In this document: piece after piece, positions 26,441 through 35,339 of the stretch
Layout: every line of letters starts with the position of its first letter
How positions within the stretch are numbered: the first letter of the stretch is position 1
Assembly: GCF_042678485.1 (NCBI RefSeq)
Contig: NZ_JBHTKR010000003.1
Location: forward strand, 124,001-188,000
Length of the DNA: 64,000 bases
From: Seohaeicola saemankumensis
GTDB lineage: Bacteria; Pseudomonadota; Alphaproteobacteria; Rhodobacterales; Rhodobacteraceae
Direction of reading: 5' to 3'
Translations under genes and position numbers: made by a program
Notes under the pieces: model-generated
What the model saw: the letters and a program-made list of their open reading frames with translations, nothing else
The model's database searches: none
Told to the model about the DNA's origin: nothing

Positions 26441-27232
26441 TCAGTTCCGTTCCAATGCGCTTGCGATCTGTGCCAGCGCCGTCACCGGATCGTTCAGCAC
26501 CCCGTTGGCGCCGACGGTCGTCGCGATATCTGCATGCTGATGCGTGATCTCGCCGGCGACATAGATCAGCGCCTGCGGTGTCAGCAGGCGCGCCGCCCGG
26601 ATGAACCGGGCCATCGGCAGGATCATGGCATCAGACGAGGCCGACAGACCGATGACAGGATAATCGCCAAGATGTTGCGCCATCAGCAGCTCGTCATGGT
26701 CCTGCCCGATCTCGAGGTCGATCTCCCACCCCTCGCGGCGGAAAAGATCGGCTGCCATCGACACACCCATCACATGGCTTTCGCCCGGACAGGCCGCGAA
26801 AAGCGCGCGGCGCCTGGGGCTGCCTTCGCGGTCATAGAACACCTTTTTCAGCGCGCAGATGATCGCCGTCAGGCGGCTTGTCGCCAGTGTGACCTGCAGG
26901 AACCCGATCTCGTTGTCATCCCACAACTGCCCCAGCCGCCGCGCGGCGCCCGAGATATAGCCGATATAGACTTCGGACAGGGGCAGACCATCGGCCTGAA
27001 GACCGGCCAGCATGTCAGAGGCGGCCGCATGGCGATCCGACAGCAGCGCCTTGACCAGCGTGTCCACCTCTGCCGCGGTTGCGTGGTGATCGGTCAACTG
27101 GGTGCGTTTGGGGTGTTCGGCCAGTCGCCGGACCACCTCACGCGCAAGTTCGGTCACGACACCGGATTCAAGCCGTTCTGCCTGGCGCTCAGCCGCCGAC
27201 AAGGCAGAATGAAAGAGTTCCCTGTCAATCAC
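26441..27232 (-). CDS. Cobalamin-binding PpaA/AerR-like protein
   Basis: A 263-residue protein with a helical N-terminal half and a C-terminal short B12-binding domain: RRRALFAACPGESHVMGVSMAADLFRR, DLEIGQDHDELL and VIGLSASSDAM. In PpaA/AerR this domain holds cobalamin and tunes photosynthesis or light/redox gene control; here the DxHxxG signature is ESHVMG, with Glu for Asp. Start is taken as GTG 27232, after GGGGGA. It is between trpF and trpB on the same strand. No photosynthesis genes lie in the window, so its target is unknown. Confidence 0.68.
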   Translation of the reverse strand: MIDRELFHSALSAAERQAERLESGVVTELAREVVRRLAEHPKRTQLTDHHATAAEVDTLVKALLSDRHAAASDMLAGLQADGLPLSEVYIGYISGAARRLGQLWDDNEIGFLQVTLATSRLTAIICALKKVFYDREGSPRRRALFAACPGESHVMGVSMAADLFRREGWEIDLEIGQDHDELLMAQHLGDYPVIGLSASSDAMILPMARFIRAARLLTPQALIYVAGEITHQHADIATTVGANGVLNDPVTALAQIASALERN

Positions 27233-27451
27233 GGTGTCCCCCTGCGACAACGCAACCGGGCGGATCGACGCTTTTCTGCCGTGAAATATCGATGACTGCC
27301 GTGCAGACAGCCCTTAATAAATACGGTTTTCGCGCCTTGACCCGGTGACCCGGTGTTTCCCTGAGCGCGAAAGTATACCGATTTCACGAATCGTCAAAAA
27401 GATTCTAGTTTTCAGATATGTCCGGGCGGGTCGGTGGGCTTTGGCCCCTTA

Positions 27452-28132
27452 TCAGCGCAGGCGCGGGGCCGCCTGCGGCATGGACGTCTGTCGCGCGGCG
27501 GCGACGAAGGCCCTGATCAGCGCGCGGTCCTTGACCCCCGGCGCCGTTTCAACACCCGAGGAGACATCAAGTTGCCTTGCCCCAGTCAGGCGCACGGCCT
27601 CGGCCACGTTGTCTGGCGTCAGGCCGCCGGCCAGCATCCAGGGCCGTGTCCAGTATTTACGCCCGGCCAGCAGACGCCAGTCGAAAGACAGCCCGTTGCC
27701 ACCCGGCAGCACCGCATCGCGCGGCGGTTTGGCATCGACCAGCAACTGGTCGGCGACGGCGCTGTAATCATCAAGCTGGGCCAGATCCGCTGCCGCGGCG
27801 ATCCCCACGGCCTTCATCACCGGCAGACCGTAGCGCGCCTTGACCTCGGCCACGCGAGCGGGGGTTTCATGGCCATGCAGTTGCAACATGTCCAGCGGCA
27901 CCTGTGCCATCAACGCGTCCAGTGCCGCGTCATCCGCATCGACCACGAGGCCGACCTTGGCCAGACCTGCCGGCGCCTCGATCGCGATCTCGCGCGCGGC
28001 GCCAAGGCTCAGATTGCGGGGCGACCTGGGGAAGAACACGAAGCCGGCATAGGCCGCGCCAGCCTCGGCCACCCAGCGCACATGCTCTGGTCGCGTCAAC
28101 CCGCAGATCTTGACCTTGATGTCAGATGTCAT
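27452..28132 (-). CDS. trpF: Phosphoribosylanthranilate isomerase
   Basis: A 226-residue TIM-barrel enzyme that isomerises N-(5-phosphoribosyl)anthranilate in tryptophan synthesis. The general base Cys is in VKICGLTRPEH and the acid Asp in RQLDVSSGVETAPG. The strands FVFFPRSPRN and MLAGGLTPDNVAEAV are typical. Start 28132 (MTSDIKVKIC) is the homologous one. It is preceded by the lapA-like gene 55 bases upstream, possibly in the same transcript from rpsA-ihfB. Confidence 0.95.
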   Translation of the reverse strand: MTSDIKVKICGLTRPEHVRWVAEAGAAYAGFVFFPRSPRNLSLGAAREIAIEAPAGLAKVGLVVDADDAALDALMAQVPLDMLQLHGHETPARVAEVKARYGLPVMKAVGIAAAADLAQLDDYSAVADQLLVDAKPPRDAVLPGGNGLSFDWRLLAGRKYWTRPWMLAGGLTPDNVAEAVRLTGARQLDVSSGVETAPGVKDRALIRAFVAAARQTSMPQAAPRLR

Positions 28133-28187
28133 GCCATGCCTCTGTCGCGCGCCGGCGTGGCGCGTGTCCGGGCCCGCCTTAGCGGGT

Positions 28188-28538
28188 TCAGGAGGCTTCG
28201 TCCAGCAGCGCCAGAACCTCGTCCTTGCCTTCGTTCTTCAGCCGCTTCTCGCGGCGCAGCTCACGCTCAAGCGTCTCGACTTCGCGTGTCCGGCGCACAG
28301 CTTCGGCACGGTGCTTGTGCTCGCGCATCCATTCCCAGACAAAACCGATCAGCACACCCGCGATGATGCCGCCGAAAATCACAACGAAAAGCGGCAGGGT
28401 GATTTCGGCGCTGAAGCCGATCAGGCCTTCGACGGTGTCGGGCAGCAGATGCAATGTCACAGCTTCGCGGTTCGCGGTGGCAACCACGATCAGGACAATG
28501 GCAAGGCTGGCCAGAAAGGCGTAGCGGATATAGCGCAT
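28188..28538 (-). CDS. LapA-domain membrane protein (DUF1049)
   Basis: A 116-residue inner-membrane protein with two transmembrane helices (about residues 6-21 and 49-66) and a cytoplasmic, charged coiled coil (HRAEAVRRTREVETLERELRRE...). It resembles lipopolysaccharide-assembly protein A (LapA/YciS). In E. coli LapA acts with LapB on LpxC turnover. Here the lapB partner is not visible. It lies nine bases from ihfB on the same strand, so it is in the ihfB operon. Confidence 0.82.
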   Translation of the reverse strand: MRYIRYAFLASLAIVLIVVATANREAVTLHLLPDTVEGLIGFSAEITLPLFVVIFGGIIAGVLIGFVWEWMREHKHRAEAVRRTREVETLERELRREKRLKNEGKDEVLALLDEAS

Positions 28539-28547
28539 GGGGTCAGA

Positions 28548-28829
28548 TCACTTTCCGTTCAGACGGTCGCGGAGCAGTTTGCCGGTCTTGAAGAAGGGTA
28601 CGTATTTTTCCTCGACGGGGACAGTCTCGCCGGTGCGCGGGTTGCGACCAATCCGAGCCTCGCGCTTCTTTACCGAGAATGCGCCGAAGCCGCGCAATTC
28701 CACGCGGTCACCGCGCGCCATGGCATTCGTGATTTCTTCGAAAATGGTGTTCACGATCTTTTCCACGTCCCGCTGGAAAAGATGTGGGTTCTCCTCGGCA
28801 ATCTTCTGAATCAGTTCCGATCTGATCAT
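28548..28829 (-). CDS. ihfB: Integration host factor subunit beta
   Basis: A 93-residue nucleoid protein that bends DNA as a heterodimer with IhfA. It has MIRSELIQKIAEENPHL, VEKIVNTIFEEITNAM, and the DNA-binding arm RVELRGFGAFSVKKREARIGRNPRTGE. Start 28829 has GGGAG nine bases upstream. The gene lies downstream of rpsA, as in most proteobacteria, with a terminator-like hairpin between that could allow some read-through. The beta identity comes from synteny and the KREARIGRNPRTGE sequence. Confidence 0.93.
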   Translation of the reverse strand: MIRSELIQKIAEENPHLFQRDVEKIVNTIFEEITNAMARGDRVELRGFGAFSVKKREARIGRNPRTGETVPVEEKYVPFFKTGKLLRDRLNGK

Positions 28830-29075
28830 CGGCCATATCTCCCTGGTGCTGTCGTTTCTTGGTCGCAGCTTGAAGATGACTATAGAAAGAAACATCGCAT
28901 CCCGAAACAGGAACGATCTGCGAAATCAGTCATTTGACAGGAGTTGGCGGGGCCATGGGCGGATTTTTCCGGTGAATTTGGCCCAAGCGGCACCCTTCCG
29001 GGCGGTTACTGCACCGCAGCATGACCGAATGCTGCATTGCGACTTCTGACGCGCGCGCTTGATTCGGAAAAGTTA

Positions 29076-29101
29076 ACGGCCCCGCCTTGCAGCGGGGCCG
29101 T
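29076..29101 (-). terminator. Hairpin after rpsA
   Basis: A perfect ten-base stem ACGGCCCCGC (29076-29085) with GCGGGGCCGT (29092-29101) and a six-base loop. In the minus-strand direction it is followed by TAACTTTTCC, a weak U-tract. It lies 36 bases past the rpsA stop. The rest of the 28830-29136 gap holds only the ihfB leader. Confidence 0.72.
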
Positions 29102-29136
29102 CCATATCTTGCAGGTGTCAGACCCTCAGGTCCGGA

Positions 29137-30816
29137 TCACTTGTCGCCCTTCAGCGCGGCACCCAGGATGTCGCCCAGCGATGCGCCCGAGTCGGACGAG
29201 CCATACTGTTCCACGGCTTCCTTCTCTTCGGCGATTTCGCGTGCCTTGATCGACAGACCCAGACGGCGGGTCTTGCTGTCCACGTTGGTCACGCGCACAT
29301 CGACCTTGTCACCGACCGAGAAACGCTCGGGGCGCTGCTCGGAACGATCACGGCTCAGGTCCGAACGACGGATGAAGGACTTCATGCCCTCATACTCGAC
29401 TTCGACGCCGCCATCTTCGATCGCCGTCACGGTCACGGTGATCACCGAGCCACGCTTCACGCCGCCCACGGCCTCGGCGAACTTGTCGCCGCCCAGGGCC
29501 TTGATCGACAGGCTGATGCGCTCTTTCTCGACATCGACCTCAGAGACGACCGCCTGGACGACATCGCCCTTGCGGTAGTTCTGGATCGCATCTTCGCCAC
29601 GCTCGTCCCAGGACAGGTCGGACAGGTGAACCATGCCGTCGATGTCGCCGGGCAGACCGATGAACAGACCAAATTCGGTGATGTTCTTGACTTCGCCTTC
29701 GACCTCGGTGCCCTCGGGATGGGTTTCTGCGAACACTTCCCACGGGTTGCGCTGGGTCTGCTTGAGGCCCAGGGACACACGCCGCTTGGCCGCGTCGATT
29801 TCCAGCACCATGACTTCGACTTCCTGCGAGGTCGACACGATCTTGCCGGGGTGCACGTTCTTCTTGGTCCAGCTCATTTCCGAGACATGGACCAGACCTT
29901 CGACACCGGCTTCCAGCTCCACGAAGGCGCCGTAATCGGTGATGTTGGTCACGCGACCGGTATGGGTGGAGCCCAGCGGATACTTCGCGGCCACCAGATC
30001 CCACGGATCTTCCTGAAGCTGCTTCATGCCCAGGCTGATACGGTGAGTGTCCTTGTTGATCTTGATGACCTGGACCTTGATGGTCTCGCCGATCGACAGG
30101 ATCTCGGAGGGGTGGTTGACGCGGCGCCAGGCCATGTCGGTGACGTGCAGCAGGCCGTCAACGCCGCCCAGGTCAACGAATGCACCGTATTCGGTGATGT
30201 TCTTGACCACGCCATCCACGGTCTGACCTTCGGTCAGGTTGCCGATGACTTCGGCGCGCTGTTCGGCGCGGCTTTCTTCCAGGATCGCACGGCGCGACAC
30301 GACGATGTTGCCACGGCGACGGTCCATCTTGAGGATCTGGAACGGCTGCTTCAGACCCATCAGCGGGCCTGCGTCACGCACGGGGCGCACATCAACCTGA
30401 GAGCCGGGCAGGAACGCGACGGCGCCGCCCAGGTCCACGGTGAAGCCACCCTTGACGCGACCGAAGATGGCGCCATCGACGCGCTCTTCGCTGGCATAGG
30501 CTTTTTCCAGACGGTCCCATGCTTCCTCACGGCGGGCCATTTCACGCGAAATGACGGCTTCGCCGCGGGCGTTCTCGACCTGACGCAGGAAGACTTCGAC
30601 CTCGTCGCCGACCTTGATGTCGGGCTGTTCGCCAGGATTGGTGAATTCTTTCAGATCGACGCGGCCTTCCATCTTGTAGCCGACATCGATGATGGCCTGT
30701 CCCGCTTCGATCGCGATGACCTTGCCTTTGACAACCGATCCCTCTTCGGGGGTGTCCATTTCGAAGCTTTCGTTCAGGAGGGCTTCGAAATCCTCCATAG
30801 TTGCGCGCTGAGCCAT
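29137..30816 (-). CDS. rpsA: 30S ribosomal protein S1
   Basis: A 559-residue protein made of six S1/OB-fold repeats. Repeat borders can be seen at GSVVKGKVIAIEAGQAIIDVG, YASEERVDGAIFGRVKGG, GQTVDGVVKNITEYGAFVDLG, GSTHTGRVTNITDYGAFVELE, GTEVEGEVKNITEFGLFIGLP and GSVITVTVTAIEDGGVEVE. Each is followed by the LHVTDM/VHVSEM/VHLSDL type element. It binds mRNA on the 30S subunit. It belongs to the aroA-cmk-rpsA-ihfB neighbourhood but a nitroreductase gene sits between cmk and rpsA. Confidence 0.97.
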   Translation of the reverse strand: MAQRATMEDFEALLNESFEMDTPEEGSVVKGKVIAIEAGQAIIDVGYKMEGRVDLKEFTNPGEQPDIKVGDEVEVFLRQVENARGEAVISREMARREEAWDRLEKAYASEERVDGAIFGRVKGGFTVDLGGAVAFLPGSQVDVRPVRDAGPLMGLKQPFQILKMDRRRGNIVVSRRAILEESRAEQRAEVIGNLTEGQTVDGVVKNITEYGAFVDLGGVDGLLHVTDMAWRRVNHPSEILSIGETIKVQVIKINKDTHRISLGMKQLQEDPWDLVAAKYPLGSTHTGRVTNITDYGAFVELEAGVEGLVHVSEMSWTKKNVHPGKIVSTSQEVEVMVLEIDAAKRRVSLGLKQTQRNPWEVFAETHPEGTEVEGEVKNITEFGLFIGLPGDIDGMVHLSDLSWDERGEDAIQNYRKGDVVQAVVSEVDVEKERISLSIKALGGDKFAEAVGGVKRGSVITVTVTAIEDGGVEVEYEGMKSFIRRSDLSRDRSEQRPERFSVGDKVDVRVTNVDSKTRRLGLSIKAREIAEEKEAVEQYGSSDSGASLGDILGAALKGDK

Positions 30817-31087
30817 GTGGTCTCTGATTTCCTTTACAACGTTATTTCGGGCCGTGCGGTTGTCTCCGCCGGTCTTGGGGTTTCATTGGTCCTGCCAAAT
30901 GCGAATAAGGCCCGGATCACAGCACCGCGGATCATGTGACCCGTTGCGATGTTCCGGCCCTGCATGGGCACTGTCCGTGCGGACGGTTGGGCAATAGACC
31001 TCTTGCCCCTGTTTTGCAAGAGGCAAAGGCGCGCAGCACCCTTGCCCCTTGAAGGGTGCTGCCGTCAGTTCGCCCCCCCGCGGCGGA

Positions 31088-31720
31088 TCAGCGCCGTTCG
31101 ATCACCAGGTCGGCGCGCGACTTGCGTACCTTGGCGCGACCATGCAGCCAGTCCTTTTCGGCATCGCGGTAGCCCAGCGGCAGCAGCAGCACCGATTTCA
31201 GCCCCAGATCACCCAGTCCCAGGATCTCGTCTACAGCGGCAGGGTCGAACCCTTCCATCGGGGTTGCGTCCACACCTTCTTCGGCTGCGGCCATCAGGGC
31301 GAATCCCAGGGCGATATAGGCCTGACGCGCGGCGTGCTCATGGTTCACATGGGCGTCACGCGGCAAATAGGTGGCTTTCAGATTGTCGTAATATCCCTTC
31401 AGGGCATCGGTCAGACCGCCACGCAGGCTGGCTGTCAGATCCACGAAAGCGTCAATCCGCGCTTCGGTGTAATTGTCCCAGGCCGCGAAAACCAGCAGGG
31501 CCGAGCCATCGACAATCTGCTTCTGGTTCCAAGCCACGGGCGCGATCCGGGCGCGCAGGGCGGGATCGGTGACCAGCAGGATCTGGAAAGGCTGCAACCC
31601 CGAGGATGTCGGCGCCATCCGGATGGCCTCGAGGATGCGCTCGATCTTTTCTTCGGGCACCGGCTTGGTCGGGTCCATCGCCTTGGTCGCATAACGCCAG
31701 TCCAGTTTTTCGTAAAACAT
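31088..31720 (-). CDS. NAD(P)H nitroreductase family protein (NfsB-like)
   Basis: A 210-residue FMN-binding nitroreductase. It has YATKAMDPTKPVPEEKIERI at the start, EAIRMAPTSSGLQPFQILLV for the FMN phosphate pocket, and a C-terminal LGLKSVLLLPLGYRDAEKDWL. NfsB-like proteins reduce nitro compounds or quinones. Start 31720 is supported by AAGGA seven bases upstream. It interrupts the usual cmk-rpsA link. Confidence 0.88.
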   Translation of the reverse strand: MFYEKLDWRYATKAMDPTKPVPEEKIERILEAIRMAPTSSGLQPFQILLVTDPALRARIAPVAWNQKQIVDGSALLVFAAWDNYTEARIDAFVDLTASLRGGLTDALKGYYDNLKATYLPRDAHVNHEHAARQAYIALGFALMAAAEEGVDATPMEGFDPAAVDEILGLGDLGLKSVLLLPLGYRDAEKDWLHGRAKVRKSRADLVIERR

Positions 31721-31847
31721 TTCAAATCCTTCTCGCGGGGGTGACATGGTGTCAGGCAGCGACAGATAGGTGTCCCGCGAGGATCAGCAAGGGTGCATTG
31801 GCGCAGGGCCACCTTGCGCCAATGCAGAACCCGACGGCAGGGGCAGA

Positions 31848-32462
31848 TCAGGCCTGGCCGCGACGCGCCTCGATCGCCGCGATGGCTGCTGCCACGGCCG
31901 CGTCGATATCCAGATGCGAAGTGTCGATCAGCACCGCGTCCTCCGCCGGCTTCAGGGGCGCCGTGCTGCGGTCGCGATCACGCGCGTCGCGCTGGCGGAC
32001 ATCCTCCAGCACCTGCGCGTAGGTCATGTCGCTACCGGATGCGCGCAATTCGGCATGGCGGCGATGGGCGCGCACCTCGGCGCTGGCGGTGACGAACAGC
32101 TTGGCTTCGGCCTCGGGGCAGATCACCGTGCCGATGTCGCGCCCGTCCAGGACCGCGCCCCCGGCACGCTGTGCAAAGGCGCGCTGAAAATCCAGCAGCG
32201 CCTCGCGCACTTCGGGGATGGTGGCCACCTTGCTGGCCGCTTGCGCTGCTGCGGCGCCCCGCAGATCGCCACGCTCCAGGTCACGCGGTGTCAGGGCGCG
32301 GGCTGCTTCGACCGGGTCGATCCCGTCCAGCATCCTGACACCGACCGCGCGGTAGAGAAGGCCGGTATCCAGATGGGCAAAGCCGAAATGCGCGGCCACC
32401 GCGCGGCTGATCGTGCCCTTGCCCGCCGCTGCGGGTCCGTCGATTGCGATGGTGAATGGCAT
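31848..32462 (-). CDS. cmk: Cytidylate kinase
   Basis: A 204-residue P-loop kinase that phosphorylates CMP and dCMP. The P-loop is IDGPAAAGKGTISRAVAAHF (residues 6-25), the CMP-binding region includes LDTGLLYRAVG, and AVLDGRDIGTVICPEAEAKLFVTASAEVRAHRR is typical. The length is slightly short but normal for the family. It is part of the aroA-TM-cmk run (gap of 46 bases from the membrane protein gene). Confidence 0.95.
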   Translation of the reverse strand: MPFTIAIDGPAAAGKGTISRAVAAHFGFAHLDTGLLYRAVGVRMLDGIDPVEAARALTPRDLERGDLRGAAAAQAASKVATIPEVREALLDFQRAFAQRAGGAVLDGRDIGTVICPEAEAKLFVTASAEVRAHRRHAELRASGSDMTYAQVLEDVRQRDARDRDRSTAPLKPAEDAVLIDTSHLDIDAAVAAAIAAIEARRGQA

Positions 32463-32508
32463 GGCTCAGGCTCCTTTGTGTCAGGGTTACCCCAAGCCGC
32501 ATGCGGCT

Positions 32509-32997
32509 TCAATAATAGGGGCCGTTGCGCCGATGATCCCGCCACACCATCCACAACAACGCCAGCGCCAGGCCCAGCAGCGCGAATTTGCCCTGCGTCA
32601 GGGACGAGGCGTGATCGGCCAGGGACGCATCATTGCTGCGCAGGATGCCCGCCAGCACAGCGTTCTCCCACAGGTCTGTCGCGGTATAGAGAAACGGCAC
32701 CATCGCCAGCCAGCCCCGCCCCAGACGCCAGATCGCACTGGCCAGCAACAGCCCCAGCAGTGGCGGAAACAACGTATCAAGCCAGCCGATCGGCCCGAGG
32801 TACAGTGCCCGCCCCCCGTCGGTCAGCGCCGCCAGCCAGCCTGACAGGCGCGCCTCGTCATAGCCGGTGATCCAGGTATCGGGCGGCAATTGTCCACCAC
32901 CGGCAGGCACCAGCCAGATCAAGCCGACCCCCAGCAATGCCGCGTAGACCAATCCGGTCAATGCCCCCAGCAACCGGATATAGCGGCGGTAGCTCAT
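32509..32997 (-). CDS. Hypothetical integral membrane protein
   Basis: A 162-residue protein with about four hydrophobic helices (approximately residues 8-28, 73-90, 92-106 and 137-150). It contains no known motif, only an acidic pair region around TWITGYDEARL. The start overlaps the aroA stop (ATGA), so it is translationally coupled to aroA. Its function is unknown. Placement between aroA and cmk is the only clue. Confidence 0.7.
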   Translation of the reverse strand: MSYRRYIRLLGALTGLVYAALLGVGLIWLVPAGGGQLPPDTWITGYDEARLSGWLAALTDGGRALYLGPIGWLDTLFPPLLGLLLASAIWRLGRGWLAMVPFLYTATDLWENAVLAGILRSNDASLADHASSLTQGKFALLGLALALLWMVWRDHRRNGPYY

Positions 32998-34346
32998 GCG
33001 GGGCTCCGCGCGATCCTTGCGCCCAATGCCTGCATCAGCGGCTCGAACACCGGAAAGGACGTGGCGATGGGCGATGCGTCATCCACGGTGACGGGCGATT
33101 GCGTCACCATACCCAGCACCAGGAAGGACATGGCGATCCGGTGATCCAGATGGCTGGCCACGGTCGCGCCGCCGGGGATGTTGCCATGCCCCTGCCCCGT
33201 GACGATCCACCAGTCGGGGCCATCCTCGACGCTGATGCCATTCGCGCGCAGGCCGGTGGCCATGGCTTCGATCCGGTCGCTTTCCTTGACGCGCAATTCC
33301 TTGACGCCGCGCATCACGGTCCGGCCTGTCGCGCAGGCGGCGACCACGGACAGCACGGGATATTCGTCGATCATGGAGGCGGCGCGCTCGGGCGGCACCT
33401 CGATCCCCTTCAGATCGGGCGAGAAGCGCGCCCGCAGATCGGCGACAGGCTCGCCGCCTTCCTCGCGCAAGTTCTCATAGGTCAGGTCCGCGCCCATCTC
33501 GCGCAGCGTGGTGAAGAGGCCCGCCCGCGTGGGGTTCAACCCGATATTGGGCACCAGCACATCCGAGCCGGGCACGATCAGCGCCGCACAGACCGGAAAG
33601 GCCGCGCTGGAGGGGTCGCGCGGCACGACGATATGCTGCGCCACCAGTTCGGGCTGTCCGGTCAGGGTGATCTCGCGCCCCTCGTCGGTGTCGCGGGTCA
33701 CGATCTCGGCGCCGAAGCCCGCCAGCATCCGTTCGGTATGATCACGCGTCGCTTCGCGTTCGATCACCACGGTTTGCCCCGGCGCGTTCAGCCCCGCCAG
33801 CAGCACCGCCGATTTCACCTGCGCCGAAGGCACGGGCACCACATAGCGCAGGGGCACGGGATCGGCGGCGCCCACCACCGTCATCGGCAGCCGCCCGCCG
33901 GACCGGCCCACCGATTGCGCCCCGAACAGCGCCAGCGGATCGGTCACCCGCGCCATGGGGCGCTTGTTCAGGCTGGCGTCGCCGGTAAAGGTCGCGGTGA
34001 TCGGCGAGGTCGCCATCGCCCCCATGATCAGACGCACGCCGGTGCCGGAATTGCCGCAGTCGATCACCTGGTCGGGCTCGGCAAAGCCGCCCACCCCGAC
34101 ACCGAAAACCGACCAGGCGCCGCCACCGTGGTCAATCACCTCGGCCCCGAAGGCGCGCATCGCGCGTGCTGTGTCCAGCACATCCTCGCCTTCCAGAAGG
34201 CCCTCGATCCGGGTCTCGCCCACGCTCAGCGCGCCCAGGATCAGCGACCGGTGGCTGATCGACTTGTCGCCGGGCACATGCGCCTCGCCGGTCAGCGGAC
34301 CGCAGGCGGTGGACATCATCGGAACGGGGGTGCCATGACCGGACAT
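32994..34346 (-). CDS. aroA: 3-phosphoshikimate 1-carboxyvinyltransferase (EPSP synthase)
   Basis: A 450-residue enzyme of the shikimate pathway, making EPSP from shikimate-3-phosphate and PEP. The PEP site has HVPGDKSISHRSLILGAL. SAQVKSAVLLAGLN, the RDHTERM box and DPSSAAFPV match the class II (Agrobacterium CP4-like) group. The PEP-proximal loop reads CGNSGTGVRL, with Gly where CP4 has Ala. It ends in HLDHRIAMSFLVLG. Start 34346 has GAGGAG nine bases upstream. It begins the aroA-TM-cmk operon. Confidence 0.95.
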   Translation of the reverse strand: MSGHGTPVPMMSTACGPLTGEAHVPGDKSISHRSLILGALSVGETRIEGLLEGEDVLDTARAMRAFGAEVIDHGGGAWSVFGVGVGGFAEPDQVIDCGNSGTGVRLIMGAMATSPITATFTGDASLNKRPMARVTDPLALFGAQSVGRSGGRLPMTVVGAADPVPLRYVVPVPSAQVKSAVLLAGLNAPGQTVVIEREATRDHTERMLAGFGAEIVTRDTDEGREITLTGQPELVAQHIVVPRDPSSAAFPVCAALIVPGSDVLVPNIGLNPTRAGLFTTLREMGADLTYENLREEGGEPVADLRARFSPDLKGIEVPPERAASMIDEYPVLSVVAACATGRTVMRGVKELRVKESDRIEAMATGLRANGISVEDGPDWWIVTGQGHGNIPGGATVASHLDHRIAMSFLVLGMVTQSPVTVDDASPIATSFPVFEPLMQALGARIARSPA

Positions 34347-34413
34347 CGGTTCACTCCTCAAGACTGGTTTGGCGCGTGATAGCCGAGGTCGCAGGCCCGG
34401 TCCATCGCCCCGG

Positions 34414-34435
34414 CTTCTTCTTGCTAAAAATATCC
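34414..34435 (-). repeat. Intergenic repeat A, copy 2
   Basis: Core CTTCTTCTTGCT then AAAAATATCC on the plus strand. It lies between the trmB stop and the aroA start, 39 bases from the trmB stop. Confidence 0.72.
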
Positions 34436-34473
34436 ATATGCAGGGCCCGCCCCACAGGGCACGGCCGCCGGGA

Positions 34474-35187
34474 TCAGAGCCGCCGGAAGGTCAGGTAATG
34501 GGGCACGCGCCCCTCGCGCAGGGCCTTTTGCTCGTAGCGCGTCGAGATCCAGTCAGGCCATGCGACGCGCCAGTCCTGCGGGCCATCGGCCAGCCATGCA
34601 AAGCCGGCTTTCGGCACTTCCTCAAGCGTCTGGCGCACGTAGTCGGGAATGTCGGTCGCCACGCGGAAGATGGCACCGGGTTTCAGGACCCGCGCCAGCG
34701 GTTCCAGATGTTCCGGCGTCACGAAGCGCCGGCGATGGTGGCGTTTCTTGGGCCATGGGTCGGGATAAAGCAGGAAGGCGCGGGAAACGCTGGCTTCTGG
34801 CAGGACGTCGAACAGGTTGCGCGCGTCGCCCGGATGGATGCGGATATTGTCCACGCCCGCCTTGCGGATCTTGGCCAGCGCCATGGCGACACCGTTCAGG
34901 AAAGGCTCGCAACCGATGATGCCGACATCGGGGTTGGCTGCGGCCTGGTGCACCATATGCTCGCCCGCGCCAAAGCCGATTTCCAGCCAGAGGTCCCGCG
35001 CACCGAACAGCGCCTTCAGGTCCAGCGGCAGGCGGTCGGGGTTTTCCTCCCATCCCACGGGACCGGGCGAGAGCGTGTCCAGATCCTCATCAAGCAACTG
35101 ATACTGGCTGTCGCGCAGGGTCTTGCCCTTGAAGCGGCCATAGAAATTGCGCCAGGGCGCGCCGGTGGGATGTTTGCCGTCGGTCAT
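34474..35187 (-). CDS. trmB: tRNA (guanine-N7-)-methyltransferase
   Basis: A 237-residue SAM-dependent enzyme that makes m7G46 in tRNA. The SAM site is LWLEIGFGAGEHMVHQA, followed by VGIIGCEPFLNGVAMAL, YPDPWPKKRHHRRRFV and a C-terminal TRYEQKALREGRVPHYLTF. The start is the ATG at 35187 in MTDGKHPTGAPW. It is a single gene between aroA and the secretion cluster, and its start faces away from the latter. Confidence 0.95.
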   Translation of the reverse strand: MTDGKHPTGAPWRNFYGRFKGKTLRDSQYQLLDEDLDTLSPGPVGWEENPDRLPLDLKALFGARDLWLEIGFGAGEHMVHQAAANPDVGIIGCEPFLNGVAMALAKIRKAGVDNIRIHPGDARNLFDVLPEASVSRAFLLYPDPWPKKRHHRRRFVTPEHLEPLARVLKPGAIFRVATDIPDYVRQTLEEVPKAGFAWLADGPQDWRVAWPDWISTRYEQKALREGRVPHYLTFRRL

Positions 35188-35273
35188 GATGGCGCACCTC
35201 TAGCGGTATCCGCCGGGCGCATCAAGCATGCGCGCACCCCTGCCATCCACCCATGGTCGCATCGAAATCATGA

Positions 35274-35314
35274 TTGACGCGCATCGCGGGAAACCAATAT
35301 CTTAAATGTTGGTT
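35274..35314 (+). promoter_or_regulatory. Promoter with palindromic operator upstream of the secretion/toxin cluster
   Basis: TTGACG at 35274-35279 and TATCTT at 35298-35303 form sigma70-like boxes with an 18-base spacer. A dyad AACCAA (35292-35297) and TTGGTT (35309-35314), separated by 11 bases, surrounds the -10 box. A repressor bound there would block RNA polymerase. The first gene of the cluster starts 26-40 bases downstream. The boxes are read by eye and not experimentally supported. Confidence 0.6.
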
Positions 35315-35339
35315 AACTTCGTATATGGGTGGTGGTGTC

